Source: Avichristensenella sp031550535
GTDB lineage: Bacteria; Bacillota; Clostridia; Christensenellales; Aristaeellaceae
Reading direction: 5' to 3'
Assembly: GCA_031550535.1 (NCBI GenBank)
Contig: JAVBOM010000018.1
Coordinates: forward strand, 62,001 to 126,000
DNA length: 64,000 bases
How positions within the stretch are numbered: the first letter of the stretch is position 1; each line of letters opens with the position of its first letter. A program made the position numbers and the translations under genes. The notes under the pieces were generated by a model that searched no databases, was not told where the DNA came from, and saw nothing but the letters and a program-made list of their open reading frames with translations. This document shows, piece after piece, positions 17,506 through 26,225 of the stretch.

Positions 17506-18450
17506 CTAATAAATGCCGTCGTAGCCGCCGCGCTTGGCAAGCTGGTTCGCGCCGACGACGAGCAGCAGCCCCACGACGTTCTTGAACAGCCCGACGGCCA
17601 CGCCGAAGGATAGCTGCCCGCGCAGGATTCCCTGGGTGAACGCGTAGGTGTCAAACACCTCGGCCACGGACATGACGAGCGGGTTCTGCATCAGCAGCAT
17701 CTGCTCAAACCCGACGTCCGCCATGTGTCCGATGCGGATGATGAGCAGCGTCACAATCGTGGGCCGGATGCTCGTCAGCGTGATGTGCCAGATCTGCTGC
17801 AGGCGCGTCGCGCCGTCGACGACCGCGGCCTCGTAGAGCTGCGGGTCCACGCCGGACAACGCCGCCAGGAAAATGATGGTGCCCCAGCCTGTGTCCCGCC
17901 AGATGCTCTGCACGGTGACGACGATCCAGAACAGGTTCGGGTCGCTCAGGAACGACACGCGCTCCGCGCCCATGGAGAACAGAATCTTGTTGATGACGCC
18001 CACGTCCACGGAGAGCAGGAAGTATGTCAGGCTGACCACGACCACCCAACTGAGGAAGTGCGGCAGGTAGATAATGGACTGGTTCAGCTTCTTGAACCCG
18101 TCATGCCGCGTCTCGTTGAGCATGATGGACAGCAGAATGGGCAATGGGAAGAAGAAAACAAGGCTGATGAGGTTGATGACCAGCGTGTTGCGCACCATCA
18201 GGGGGAACACGCGGGCCGTGACAAGCTCGTGGAAGTACTTCAGCCCGACCCATGGGCTTTTCCAGATACCGGAATACGGCGAATATTTCACGAACGCGAG
18301 CAGAACGCCCCAGGTGGGCAGGATTTTGAAGATGATGTAGTAGAGAATGCCGGGCATCGCCAGGAGATAGATGTACTTGTGCCGCACCATGCGTTTCCAG
18401 AGGGTGGGCCGTATAAGCGTTCTGGTGGTTGGATCCAGGGTGCCGTCCAT
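17506..18450 (-). CDS. Carbohydrate ABC transporter permease (LplB type)
   Basis: The 314-residue membrane protein has the EAA-type loop YEAAVVDGATRLQQIWHITLTSI and the LplB end AKRGGYDGIY. The start at 18450 follows GAGGTGATCCC; the much longer open frame upstream is not supported. It partners the YtcP-type permease 13 bases downstream. The substrate is probably an oligosaccharide handled by the glycosidase-like gene of the same operon. Confidence 0.93.
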   Translation of the reverse strand: MDGTLDPTTRTLIRPTLWKRMVRHKYIYLLAMPGILYYIIFKILPTWGVLLAFVKYSPYSGIWKSPWVGLKYFHELVTARVFPLMVRNTLVINLISLVFFFPLPILLSIMLNETRHDGFKKLNQSIIYLPHFLSWVVVVSLTYFLLSVDVGVINKILFSMGAERVSFLSDPNLFWIVVTVQSIWRDTGWGTIIFLAALSGVDPQLYEAAVVDGATRLQQIWHITLTSIRPTIVTLLIIRIGHMADVGFEQMLLMQNPLVMSVAEVFDTYAFTQGILRGQLSFGVAVGLFKNVVGLLLVVGANQLAKRGGYDGIY

Positions 18451-18482
18451 GGGATCACCTCGTTTGCTCAAGATAACCGGTG

Positions 18483-20774
18483 CTAACTTTCGTCCCCCTG
18501 CTGTTCCCTGCGGTATTGCCCCGGCGTCACGCCGGTCCTTTTGAGGAAAATGCGGTTCAGGCTGCGCTCCGACATGCCGAGCGTCTCCGCGATGTCGCCC
18601 AGGCGCAGGTCCGTCGTCAGCAGCAGGCGCTTGATCTCCTCCACCTGGCAACCGTGCACGTACTCCGTAAACGTCATGCCCGTCTCGGCGCGGAAGGCCG
18701 AGGAAATGTGGGAGGGGTTCATGCGCACGCGCGCCGCGCACTCGGTCAGGCTCAGGTCCGCGCGCGGGTTTTCGCGGATGTAGGCGCAGATGGCGACGAC
18801 CGCGCGCCGCGTTGCGGAGCCGACATCCTCGCCCAGGTACAGCGCGTAGCGCGGCAGCACGACCGACTGGAACCAGCGCCGCACGTCCGTCGGGTCGCGC
18901 AACTGGCGCAGTTGCTCCATCAGCCCGCCGCCCAGGAAATCCGCCAGGTTGCCCGACCGCTGGGCAAAGGAACGGGCCAGCGCGGAGAAGAGAATGTCAT
19001 AGCAAGACAGCAGAAAATTCAAGGATTGCGACAGGCGGAGCTTCCTGTGGAACTCGTCCAGCGCCTGCACGGCTTGCCGCGTCTGGCCCGCCTCCAGCGC
19101 GCCGAGCAGCCGGGCTTCCTCCTCCCGGGGGTAGAACATCACGGCGCGGTCGCCGGTCTCCTCGCCCTGCGCGTAGGGGTACACGCCGGTCGTCTCGTCC
19201 AGCGCGCGGGCGGACAGGGCGGCCGCCGCCTCCAGGTAGCTGGTGTGCGCGGCGGACACGGGGTACGCCCGCCCGACGCCCACGCTGACGCCCATCGGCA
19301 GGCTCTGTTCCAGGTACGCCCGCGCTTCCCACGCGAAGGCTTCGGCACCCTCAGCGTCCGCGCCGTCCCGCGTCTGCAGGATGACCGCGATGCCCGCGTC
19401 GTCCGCGCGAAGCGCGTATCCCTCCAGGCCCTCCGCCTGGGAGATCCGCTCGTTGAGCACGTTTCGCACCGCGAAGTGCAGCAACGTCCGCTCGTTCGGG
19501 CCCGCGTGCTCCTCAAACTGCCGGATGGCCAACACGAGCACGGCCGCGCTGCCGTCCGGCCGCACGCCGCCGAACCCGTCCAGATCGGAGAGCCGCTCGC
19601 CCCCTTCCCCGCGCAGCAACCGGGAGAACAGCACGTCCTTGACCTCCGGCTCCACGCGCTCAATGTGCGCGGCGAGGGAATCCGCCCGCTGGTCCAGGAA
19701 CGTCCAGCACTGGCGGATGTAGGCGAACTCGTCCGTGGCCTCCGCCGGGGGTGGGTATTGGCTGCCGCCGGCGCCTTCGCGCATCAGGCGGCGGATGGGG
19801 TCATACTCGTAGCGCGAGGTGATGTAGATCAGCGCGACGCCCAGCACGATCATCAGCGCCACCACGAGGACGATGTACCACCCCGTCTGGCGGATGAGGC
19901 TATCCAGCCGGCCCGCCGGAAACAGCGTGAGGTACAGCGCGCTTTCCGAGCGCCGGTAGAGTGCCTGCTGCTCGCCGTCCTCGCCCCGCACGCGGAAGCT
20001 GCCGGACGCGCCGTTCAGCCCATACGCCGTATGGCCGGCGTCCAGGTACAGGGAAAGATCCACGCCGCTGCCCGGCTCCACGAGCAGCGTATCCGACCGG
20101 GAAAACACGACCACGCTGTCGAAAATTTCATCCGTGGGGCTCAGCGCCTCGGCCAGCGTGTCCTGATGCACGATGTAAATGAGCAGCCCTTCCGAGGACT
20201 GCGCGCGCAAGACCGGCAGCTTGCGCACAAAGGCGATGCTGCCTTCCGCGCCCACGAGCGGCCACTTGACCCACGCTGCCTTGTCGGGCGCGTCCATCGC
20301 GGCCTGGATGTTCGCCATCTGCCGGTAGCGTTCCGGCGGCAGGTAGCCGTTCATGTTGGAGAGCAGAAAGCCGTCCCGCGCGCTATAGAACACCACATCG
20401 TACAGAAAGGGATTGAGGTGGCACTGCGACGCGAACCGGTCCAGGGTTTTCATGTGCTCCCAGTACTGCTCCTCATACCCGGGCACGGAGAAGGCGTTCG
20501 TGACGAGGGGGTCCGTCGCCAGGCGGAGGGATTCCACCTCCACGGTGTGCATGCGGTCCTCCAGCCCGCTCTGAAGAAGCTGAAGGTTCGCCTCCACCAT
20601 GGCCATGATGCCCGCGCGGCGGCTGTCCGTGGCCGAGCGGAAGTAGATCAGGCCGATGACGAGCACGGGCACCAGCATACAGGCGCACCCGGTGACGACC
20701 AAGCGGTAAAAGAACCGCTTGCGCACAGGGCCGCCGGTTTCTATGGTTATAGCTGGAGCGTGTCGTTTTGGCAA
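18483..20774 (-). CDS. Membrane-anchored AraC-family regulator
   Basis: Of the 763 residues, one membrane segment lies near the N-terminus (LVVTGCACMLVPVLVIGLIY), an extracellular sensor domain follows to about residue 280, then a second segment (GWYIVLVVALMIVLGVALIY), a cytoplasmic linker, and a C-terminal AraC helix-turn-helix pair (ADLSLTECAARVRMNPSHIS; LRLGDIAETLGMSERSLNRIF). Such one-component regulators sense an extracellular sugar or the loaded binding protein and activate the neighbouring ABC operon. The start is uncertain: TTG at 20774 overlaps a truncated family A repeat, and an internal GTG before RKRFFYRL is an alternative. Confidence 0.85.
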   Translation of the reverse strand: MPKRHAPAITIETGGPVRKRFFYRLVVTGCACMLVPVLVIGLIYFRSATDSRRAGIMAMVEANLQLLQSGLEDRMHTVEVESLRLATDPLVTNAFSVPGYEEQYWEHMKTLDRFASQCHLNPFLYDVVFYSARDGFLLSNMNGYLPPERYRQMANIQAAMDAPDKAAWVKWPLVGAEGSIAFVRKLPVLRAQSSEGLLIYIVHQDTLAEALSPTDEIFDSVVVFSRSDTLLVEPGSGVDLSLYLDAGHTAYGLNGASGSFRVRGEDGEQQALYRRSESALYLTLFPAGRLDSLIRQTGWYIVLVVALMIVLGVALIYITSRYEYDPIRRLMREGAGGSQYPPPAEATDEFAYIRQCWTFLDQRADSLAAHIERVEPEVKDVLFSRLLRGEGGERLSDLDGFGGVRPDGSAAVLVLAIRQFEEHAGPNERTLLHFAVRNVLNERISQAEGLEGYALRADDAGIAVILQTRDGADAEGAEAFAWEARAYLEQSLPMGVSVGVGRAYPVSAAHTSYLEAAAALSARALDETTGVYPYAQGEETGDRAVMFYPREEEARLLGALEAGQTRQAVQALDEFHRKLRLSQSLNFLLSCYDILFSALARSFAQRSGNLADFLGGGLMEQLRQLRDPTDVRRWFQSVVLPRYALYLGEDVGSATRRAVVAICAYIRENPRADLSLTECAARVRMNPSHISSAFRAETGMTFTEYVHGCQVEEIKRLLLTTDLRLGDIAETLGMSERSLNRIFLKRTGVTPGQYRREQQGDES

Positions 20775-20806
20775 TCTTTCGAAATCCCCTTATGGCGCGG
20801 CTGCGA
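20774..20806. repeat. Truncated family A repeat
   Basis: GAAATCCCCTTATGGCGCGG matches the middle of the element, with a decayed second hairpin. It lies at the translation start region of the AraC regulator. Confidence 0.6.
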
Positions 20807-20837
20807 TGAGCGCGCCTGCTGATGTTGCGCATGGAGA

Positions 20838-20875
20838 GGGGCGCGGCGGCTGGCCAAAGCACGCCGCGCCCTTTT
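20838..20875 (-). terminator. Hairpin after the binding-protein gene
   Basis: GGGCGCGGCG pairs with CGCCGCGCCC around a 13-base loop. It stands between the binding protein and the rest of the operon, where partial termination would give more binding protein than permease. The T-run is stronger on the plus strand. Confidence 0.6.
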
Positions 20876-20882
20876 GGTGGTA

Positions 20883-22367
20883 TTATTCGCCCAGGAATAC
20901 CTTGTACGCTTCCGCGAACTCGATGAACGCCTGCTTCAGGTCCGGATCGTTGCGCAGGCCCTCGACATACGTGTGGTACTCGTCCAGGGAGATTGCGCCG
21001 TTCACAGCCTTGACGGTCATCTCTTCCCATTCGCTGTTGTGCCTGGGCCACACTTCAAGCCAGGTGCCCGACACGATGCCCGCGAACGGGTCCTTTTCGC
21101 CCAGCTCCGCGTAAACGGCGACTTCTTCCTTCTTCGCGTCGTTGTACTCCTTCGGCGCCTGCATGGTCACCGTCTTGATCCACGGATCGAACAGGAGCGC
21201 GGCGGGCTGCTGGCACGTGGGCGTCACTTCCTGCACGCCGAGCGCCGTAAGCTGCGGCTGGCCGTCCACCATCTCGTGGTGCACGCCCTCGATGCCGTTG
21301 TACACGAGGAAGTTGACCTCTTCCGTGGCCGTCAGGTCATAGTAGCGCAGGATGCGCTCGACCTTTTCCGCCGGCACCTTGCTGCTGATGAGCCCCATGC
21401 CGATGTAGCCGCTCTGCAGCCAGGCCGCGTAGCCGTTCGGCCCTTGCAGCGGCGGCAGGGAGATGACTTCGGCGTCCGGTTGCAGCTTCCGGATGAGCTG
21501 CTCGAACGGATAGTCGCGCCAGATGTTGCGCTCATACGACGCGGCCATGCCGGTGGTGAACAATTCCTCCGCCTGCGTGTTCTTCATGACGGACCATTCT
21601 TTCGCGAGTAGGCCGTCCTTGTACAGGCCGTTCATCCACGCGATGAGCTCCTCATACTGCGGCGTGAGGTTGCGATAGATCATGCCGCCCTCGTCGTTAT
21701 ACGTCGGCTTGAAGCCGCCGAACGCGCACAGAAACGACTGGTCGATCGTGTTGAAGCCGTGCTGGATGAAGCCCAGCGTCACGCCCTTGCCCAAGCCGGC
21801 CGGATCGCCGTCCACGATGGCCTTCAGCGCGTCCCGGTATTCGTCCAGCGTGGTGGGCACGGGCACACCCACGGCGTCCAGCCAGTCCTTGCGGATCTTG
21901 ATGGACGGGTCGATGACCGCGCGCATGCTGGGAATGCCATAGATGGCGCCGTCCAGCGAGGAATAGCGGAACACGCCCGTCTCCGCGTTGGCCTTCAGGT
22001 GCGGATACGCCTCAAAATCACCCAGGAAGGGCGTGAGGTCCCAGAACGCGCCCTCGCGGATCGCGTTGCCGATGGAGGTCGAGTTGACGTTCACGCCGGT
22101 AACGACCTCGGGGAAGTCCGCCGCCGCGAGCATCAGGTCGAGCTTGGTGGCGAATTCTCCCGTGGGGACGAACTGGATGTTCAGCTTGGAGTTCGTCAGG
22201 CGCTGGAACTCGGTCCAGAACGGGCCGTTCATGTCCGGCACCTCGCTGTAGGACTGCACCAGCATGGTGATTTCCACCGGGGGCTCCTCCGCCAGCGTGG
22301 GCAGCGCCACGCACCCGGCGAGCAGGACCGTGAGCAGCAGGAAGGACCAGAATTTGCGGTGTTTCAC
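20883..22367 (-). CDS. Sugar ABC transporter substrate-binding lipoprotein
   Basis: The 494-residue extracellular protein of the LplA-like family has a signal peptide with a lipobox (LLAG followed by Cys at about residue 17), so it is likely lipid-anchored. The mature part has the two-lobe binding-protein pattern (FWTEFQRLTNSKLNIQF, YGIPSMRA, WLDAVGVPVPTTLDEY). The start is GTG at 22367 with AAGGAGG at 10 bases. It leads the minus-strand operon down to 12038. Confidence 0.92.
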   Translation of the reverse strand: MKHRKFWSFLLLTVLLAGCVALPTLAEEPPVEITMLVQSYSEVPDMNGPFWTEFQRLTNSKLNIQFVPTGEFATKLDLMLAAADFPEVVTGVNVNSTSIGNAIREGAFWDLTPFLGDFEAYPHLKANAETGVFRYSSLDGAIYGIPSMRAVIDPSIKIRKDWLDAVGVPVPTTLDEYRDALKAIVDGDPAGLGKGVTLGFIQHGFNTIDQSFLCAFGGFKPTYNDEGGMIYRNLTPQYEELIAWMNGLYKDGLLAKEWSVMKNTQAEELFTTGMAASYERNIWRDYPFEQLIRKLQPDAEVISLPPLQGPNGYAAWLQSGYIGMGLISSKVPAEKVERILRYYDLTATEEVNFLVYNGIEGVHHEMVDGQPQLTALGVQEVTPTCQQPAALLFDPWIKTVTMQAPKEYNDAKKEEVAVYAELGEKDPFAGIVSGTWLEVWPRHNSEWEEMTVKAVNGAISLDEYHTYVEGLRNDPDLKQAFIEFAEAYKVFLGE

Positions 22368-22461
22368 AAGTGTTTCCTCCTTCGCTTTGGTTTGTCCGTG
22401 GCCCGGTTCCGGCTGGATAGTTCGCACAACTTGTGCATGCCAGAACAGAGCATTATCTATT

Positions 22462-22490
22462 AATTTAGCCGCAGGAGGGACGGCAGTCAA
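22462..22490 (-). promoter_or_regulatory. Promoter of the 22-12 kb sugar operon
   Basis: On the minus strand: -35 TTGACT (22490-22485), 17 bases, -10 TAAATT (22467-22462), about 95 bases before the binding-protein start. Being imperfect, it may need the AraC regulator. Confidence 0.65.
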
Positions 22491-22500
22491 CAGACAAATT

Positions 22501-22528
22501 TTGATTTCAGCCGGGGATATGCTATACT
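22501..22528 (+). promoter_or_regulatory. Promoter of the Nim-like gene
   Basis: -35 TTGATT, 16 bases, -10 TATACT, ending 37 bases before the start codon. It diverges from the sugar-operon promoter. Confidence 0.75.
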
Positions 22529-22565
22529 GGGCCGAGTATTTGCTCACAAGAGAGGTGCTTACAGT

Positions 22566-23060
22566 ATGTTCCGAGACATGCGCCGCAAAAACCAGGTCCT
22601 GACCCCGGACGAGAGCGCCGGCATCCTGCGCCGGGGCACATCCGGCGTGCTCGCCGTGCCCGGCGACGGCGGCTATCCCTACGCCGTTCCCCTCAGCTAC
22701 GTCTATGAGGACGGCAGAATCTACTTCCACTGCGCCAAGTCCGGCCATAAGCTGGACGCCATCGCGAAGGATGACAAGGTCTCCTTCTGCGTGATCGACC
22801 AGGACCGCGTGGTGCCGGAAGAATACACGACGTATTTCCGTAGCGTGATCGCGTTCGGCACGGCACGCGTTCTCACGGACGAGGCGGAAAAGCGAACCGC
22901 CCTCGTGGCGCTGACCGCGAAGTACTCGCCGGACGACGAGCAAGGGCGCCTTCGGGAGATCGGCGCGCAGCTTGCGCATGTGGCGATGGTGGAGATGACC
23001 ATCGAGCACTTGACCGGCAAGGAGGCCGTGGAACTGGCGAAGGGGCGGGAGAGGGGGTAG
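22566..23060 (+). CDS. Pyridoxamine 5'-phosphate oxidase-like flavoprotein (NimA family)
   Basis: The 164-residue split-barrel flavoprotein has YPYAVPLSYVYEDGRIYFHCAKSGHKLDAI, the pattern of the Nim family, with the His near residue 60 typical of that group. Members bind FMN; some reduce nitroimidazoles, but the natural role is usually unknown. It is a single gene with its own promoter, divergent from the sugar operon. Actual drug resistance cannot be inferred from sequence. Confidence 0.83.
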   Translation: MFRDMRRKNQVLTPDESAGILRRGTSGVLAVPGDGGYPYAVPLSYVYEDGRIYFHCAKSGHKLDAIAKDDKVSFCVIDQDRVVPEEYTTYFRSVIAFGTARVLTDEAEKRTALVALTAKYSPDDEQGRLREIGAQLAHVAMVEMTIEHLTGKEAVELAKGRERG

Positions 23061-23392
23061 GCGGGGGGCCGCTGGGGGAGACACTGGGACGCTGTCCCAG
23101 ACCCTGCCAAAGGGGCCTTGCCCCTTTTGAATCCCGTCATTTCGCCTCACGGCGGGTAGGTCTTATCTATTTAGATAACCCTCAAAAATGATGAATTCCC
23201 TTGCGCGCGGTCAAGGGGCTGGAACCCCGCGCCGCCGGTGCACCGGAGGCAAGCGCCACCGACGCTGAAGGGAAACGCGCCCTGCGGGCGATGAAGCGGG
23301 GTAAAGGATCACCCCGGCACAGAGGAATGGACGCGAATGTGCACAGCGCGAGAACCCTGAAGCGTCCAGAACCTTTTCCGTTCCCCTGTCCC
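23061..23392. other. Non-coding stretch with a family C repeat
   Basis: About 330 bases between convergent genes. It holds family C at 23082-23140 and a short palindrome TTATCTATTTAGATAA at 23163-23178. Nothing else is recognisable. Confidence 0.5.
23082..23140 (-). repeat. Family C repeat, copy 1
   Basis: On the minus strand it has the hairpin-rich order GGGCAAGGCCCC, then GCAGGGTCTGGGACAGCGTC. It matches 58780-58842 in the opposite orientation. GGGACAGCGTCCC is a stem, so it may also work as a terminator. Confidence 0.75.
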
Positions 23393-24598
23393 CTACCCCT
23401 CCCGCCGCAGCATCTCGCAATGCGCGAGCAGCAGCGGCGCTACGCCCTTTGCCTCGTTCTCGACCACCGGCTCGGAGAAGTAGTACGCGAGCGACCCGTC
23501 GCGGCGGTCCGCCCCGCCCAGCCCGGCGACCAGGCAAATGCCGCCCAGGCGCAGCTTTCCGTGATGGCGGCGCTGATTGGAACAATCGGGCGCCATCAGG
23601 GGATTTCGCAAGAAATCCCCTCCTCCCGGCCCGGCGGACAGATGGCGCTCCGCCGTGCCGAAGAACGCCCTTTCCGCACGCTCCGCGCAGGACGCGGGCA
23701 GAAATCCGAGGCGCGCGCCTTTCAGCAGACCATACGCGATCAGCGCGGTGCCGCTCGTCTCCAGGTAGTTACCCTCGGCGTCCGGCCTGTCGATCACCTG
23801 ATAAAACATACCGCTCTCGTGCTGCCAGGGGAGGATCGCTCCGGCAAGCTCCCGCAGCATTTGCCCCAGAAATGGGTGGTCCCGCCGCATTGCCCCGTCC
23901 ATCAGCTCCAGCGTGTCCACGAGGGCCGCGATGAACCACCCCAGCGCGCGCAGCCAGCAGTTGGGGCTTTGCCCGGTCTCCCTGTCCGCCCAGTACATCG
24001 CGCGGCTTTCGTCGTAGCCATGGCAGTACAGCCCGTCCGGCCTGCGCAGCAGATGGTACACGTTTTCGAACTGCCCGAGCGCATCCGCGCAGCCGCGCCC
24101 GTTGTTGTGCTCCATTTCATAGCGCATGTAGAACGGCTGCGCCATATACAGCCCGTCCAGCCACACCTGCCACGGGTAGATTTGCTTATGCCAGAAGTTG
24201 CCCGCCTTGGTGCGCGGCATACCGTCAAGCTGTTGCCGGACGCGCGCCGCCGCCCGCAAATACTTATCCTTCCCGGTCAGCGCGTGGAGCGTCAGCAGGT
24301 TTTTGCCCGGGTTGATGTTGTCCAGGTTGTACTCCAAGGGGTCATACGTCCGAATGCCGCCGTCCGGCAGCACATACCAATCTAAAAACGCGTCCGCGAA
24401 CGCAAGGTATTTCGCTTCCCCCGTGATCTCGTGCAGCGACAGGATCGCCGTCATCATGCATCCGTCCACGTAGTTCCATTTGTTCGTGCCGCCGGCGCGG
24501 ATCATCTCCATGTTCCAGACCGGCGCTGCGGGGGTGGATTCGGCCATCAACTGATCCGTGTACGCTGGCAGCGCGCGCATCGTCTCCTGTGGGTTCAT
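23393..24598 (-). CDS. GH105 unsaturated rhamnogalacturonyl hydrolase
   Basis: These cytoplasmic enzymes remove the unsaturated uronic acid left by pectate or rhamnogalacturonan lyases. The 401-residue (alpha/alpha)6-barrel protein has the YteR-like WLDGLYMAQPFYMRYE and DGCMMTAIL segments. GH28 is directly upstream with overlapping stop/start. Residues about 326-345 (FLRNPLMAPDCSNQRRH) come from an in-frame family A repeat placed in the loop before the conserved LGGICLVAGLGG; the frame is intact, but activity with this insertion is untested. Confidence 0.88.
   Translation of the reverse strand: MNPQETMRALPAYTDQLMAESTPAAPVWNMEMIRAGGTNKWNYVDGCMMTAILSLHEITGEAKYLAFADAFLDWYVLPDGGIRTYDPLEYNLDNINPGKNLLTLHALTGKDKYLRAAARVRQQLDGMPRTKAGNFWHKQIYPWQVWLDGLYMAQPFYMRYEMEHNNGRGCADALGQFENVYHLLRRPDGLYCHGYDESRAMYWADRETGQSPNCWLRALGWFIAALVDTLELMDGAMRRDHPFLGQMLRELAGAILPWQHESGMFYQVIDRPDAEGNYLETSGTALIAYGLLKGARLGFLPASCAERAERAFFGTAERHLSAGPGGGDFLRNPLMAPDCSNQRRHHGKLRLGGICLVAGLGGADRRDGSLAYYFSEPVVENEAKGVAPLLLAHCEMLRREG
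23566..23623 (-). repeat. Family A repeat inside the GH105 gene
   Basis: Full-length 58 bp copy read through in the same frame as the addB copy, giving a related peptide (LRNPLMAPD versus LRNPSMAPD). Both hairpins are intact. Confidence 0.9.
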
Positions 24599-26133
24599 CG
24601 CGCACCTCCGCTTGGCTCATCATGAATCGCGATGTGTACGTTCTCCAGCGCGATGGACCGCACGTTTTCCACGCGCAGCGGCAGGTGCCGTGTGGGCGTA
24701 AGGTCGTCCATCATCGCGGGCAGGGCGGGTTCCACGTCCGGCCGGAAGGCAATGGACACATCCCGCAGCGCGATTTCTCCAATCGGCGCTTCCGGCAGCC
24801 CATAGAAGAACCCGCCCGCGCAGGAAACGCCGGTGCAGCAGACGTTCTCAATGGCGACCGAGCCCACGCGCGGCGTGCATTCCGTCACGGGCTGCGCTGC
24901 CTTGCTCCGGACGAACTCACTGTGGCCGTCCGGGTCGCAGTAATAGAACAGATTGATGACAAAGCAGGTCTGCACGTCCCGCATCTCCACATTGGAGAGG
25001 CGCACGCGGTCCACCACGGCGTTCGGCCCGCGCCCGCGCCGCGCCTTGATGCGCAAGCCGCGATCCGTCTCCTCGAAGATCGACTGTGAAATGTCCACGC
25101 CGAAAATGCCGGACGCCAGCTCGCTGCCGAGCACCACCGCGCCGTGGCCGCGCTGGAACAGGCAGTTGCGGATGGTGACATCCTCCGTCGGGGCGGGATG
25201 GTGCGTCGCCATGTAGTTGCGCCCGCTCTTGATGGACACGCAGTCGTCGCCGACGGAGATGTTCACGCCCAGAAGGCGGACGCGGCGGCTGGACTCGGGG
25301 CTGCATCCGTCGGTGTTCGGGCTGTCCGGCGGGTTCTGGATGCGCGCGGCGATCACGTCCACATCATGGCAATAGTACAGGTGCAGCGTCCACGCCGGGC
25401 TATTCCGCAGCGTGACGCCCATCACGGCCAAGTGGCCGCACCGCACCGCAAACAGCGTGCGCGGCCGCCACGCGCCCCGCAGGGTTTTGTGATCCACCCA
25501 CCAATCCGCCGCGCCCGCGTTGGCGTCGATGATGCCCTGGCCCGCGACGGCGGTGTTTTCCCCCTCTTTTATGGTTATTAAGGAAGCAAAGGAATCGACC
25601 GGCTCGCCCTCCCAGGTGCCGTAGCTGGTTTCGACGCCCGTTCCGGGGTCCTTCACCAGGCCGGGCAGGATGGGATACTTTGCCCGGTCGGTTCCGCCGA
25701 GCAGCACAGCCCCCTCGTCCAGGTACAGCAGCATGTCGCTCTTCAGAAAGAGGGGGTAGCTCAAATATGTGCCACTGGGGACGAGCACGGTGCCGCCCGC
25801 CGGACACGCGTCAATCGCCGCCTGGAGGCTCGCCGTGCAGTCCGTTTGCCCGTCGCCGACCGCGCCATAGGCGGTGATGTCCAGGCATGCGGCTTCGGCT
25901 GGCGTTTCAAAGGCGATGGACGCGCTGCCGCCGCCCACGAAGCCGATCCGCACGGCATACGCGGTCGACGGGGCGAGGCCGTACAGGCAAAAGACGTTCG
26001 TGTCGCCGCGCAGCACGAGCGTGCCGTTCAGGTACACCGTGTACGCGTTCGGCGCGTAGTACGCCGCCACCGGTTCCGGCAGCAGCTCAAACGACGCGGC
26101 GCGCCGCAGGACTAGAAGGGGTTGTATTCGCAT
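24595..26133 (-). CDS. GH28 polygalacturonase-type hydrolase
   Basis: The 512-residue right-handed beta-helix enzyme cleaves polygalacturonate or rhamnogalacturonan backbones. The GH28 catalytic motifs are present: SPNTDGCSPE, VGDDCVSIK and RGHGAVVLG. An N-terminal fibronectin-like region (about 1-75) precedes TAYGAVGDGQTD. There is no signal peptide, so it should act on imported oligomers as an exo-enzyme. The start is ATG at 26133 with AAGAGGT at 5 bases; another in-frame ATG lies 15 bases upstream. It overlaps the GH105 gene (ATGA). Confidence 0.92.
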   Translation of the reverse strand: MRIQPLLVLRRAASFELLPEPVAAYYAPNAYTVYLNGTLVLRGDTNVFCLYGLAPSTAYAVRIGFVGGGSASIAFETPAEAACLDITAYGAVGDGQTDCTASLQAAIDACPAGGTVLVPSGTYLSYPLFLKSDMLLYLDEGAVLLGGTDRAKYPILPGLVKDPGTGVETSYGTWEGEPVDSFASLITIKEGENTAVAGQGIIDANAGAADWWVDHKTLRGAWRPRTLFAVRCGHLAVMGVTLRNSPAWTLHLYYCHDVDVIAARIQNPPDSPNTDGCSPESSRRVRLLGVNISVGDDCVSIKSGRNYMATHHPAPTEDVTIRNCLFQRGHGAVVLGSELASGIFGVDISQSIFEETDRGLRIKARRGRGPNAVVDRVRLSNVEMRDVQTCFVINLFYYCDPDGHSEFVRSKAAQPVTECTPRVGSVAIENVCCTGVSCAGGFFYGLPEAPIGEIALRDVSIAFRPDVEPALPAMMDDLTPTRHLPLRVENVRSIALENVHIAIHDEPSGGAR

Positions 26134-26165
26134 GGATACCTCTTTCATTTGCTTATTCTGTGAGC

Positions 26166-26222
26166 GGCGGCGCGATTTAAGAAATCGGTCGCCATAAGGG
26201 GATTCCGCAAGGAATCCCTGCC
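26166..26222. repeat. Family A repeat (intergenic)
   Basis: Full copy between the permease and GH28 genes. Hairpin 1 has GATTT/AAATC, a paired change relative to GATT/AATC with a different loop. Confidence 0.88.
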
Positions 26223-26225
26223 TTT

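Noticed and set aside
20883..23150. 755-residue form of the binding protein
   Set aside because: The upstream part is antisense to the Nim-like gene; the GTG at 22367 has a ribosome site and signal peptide.
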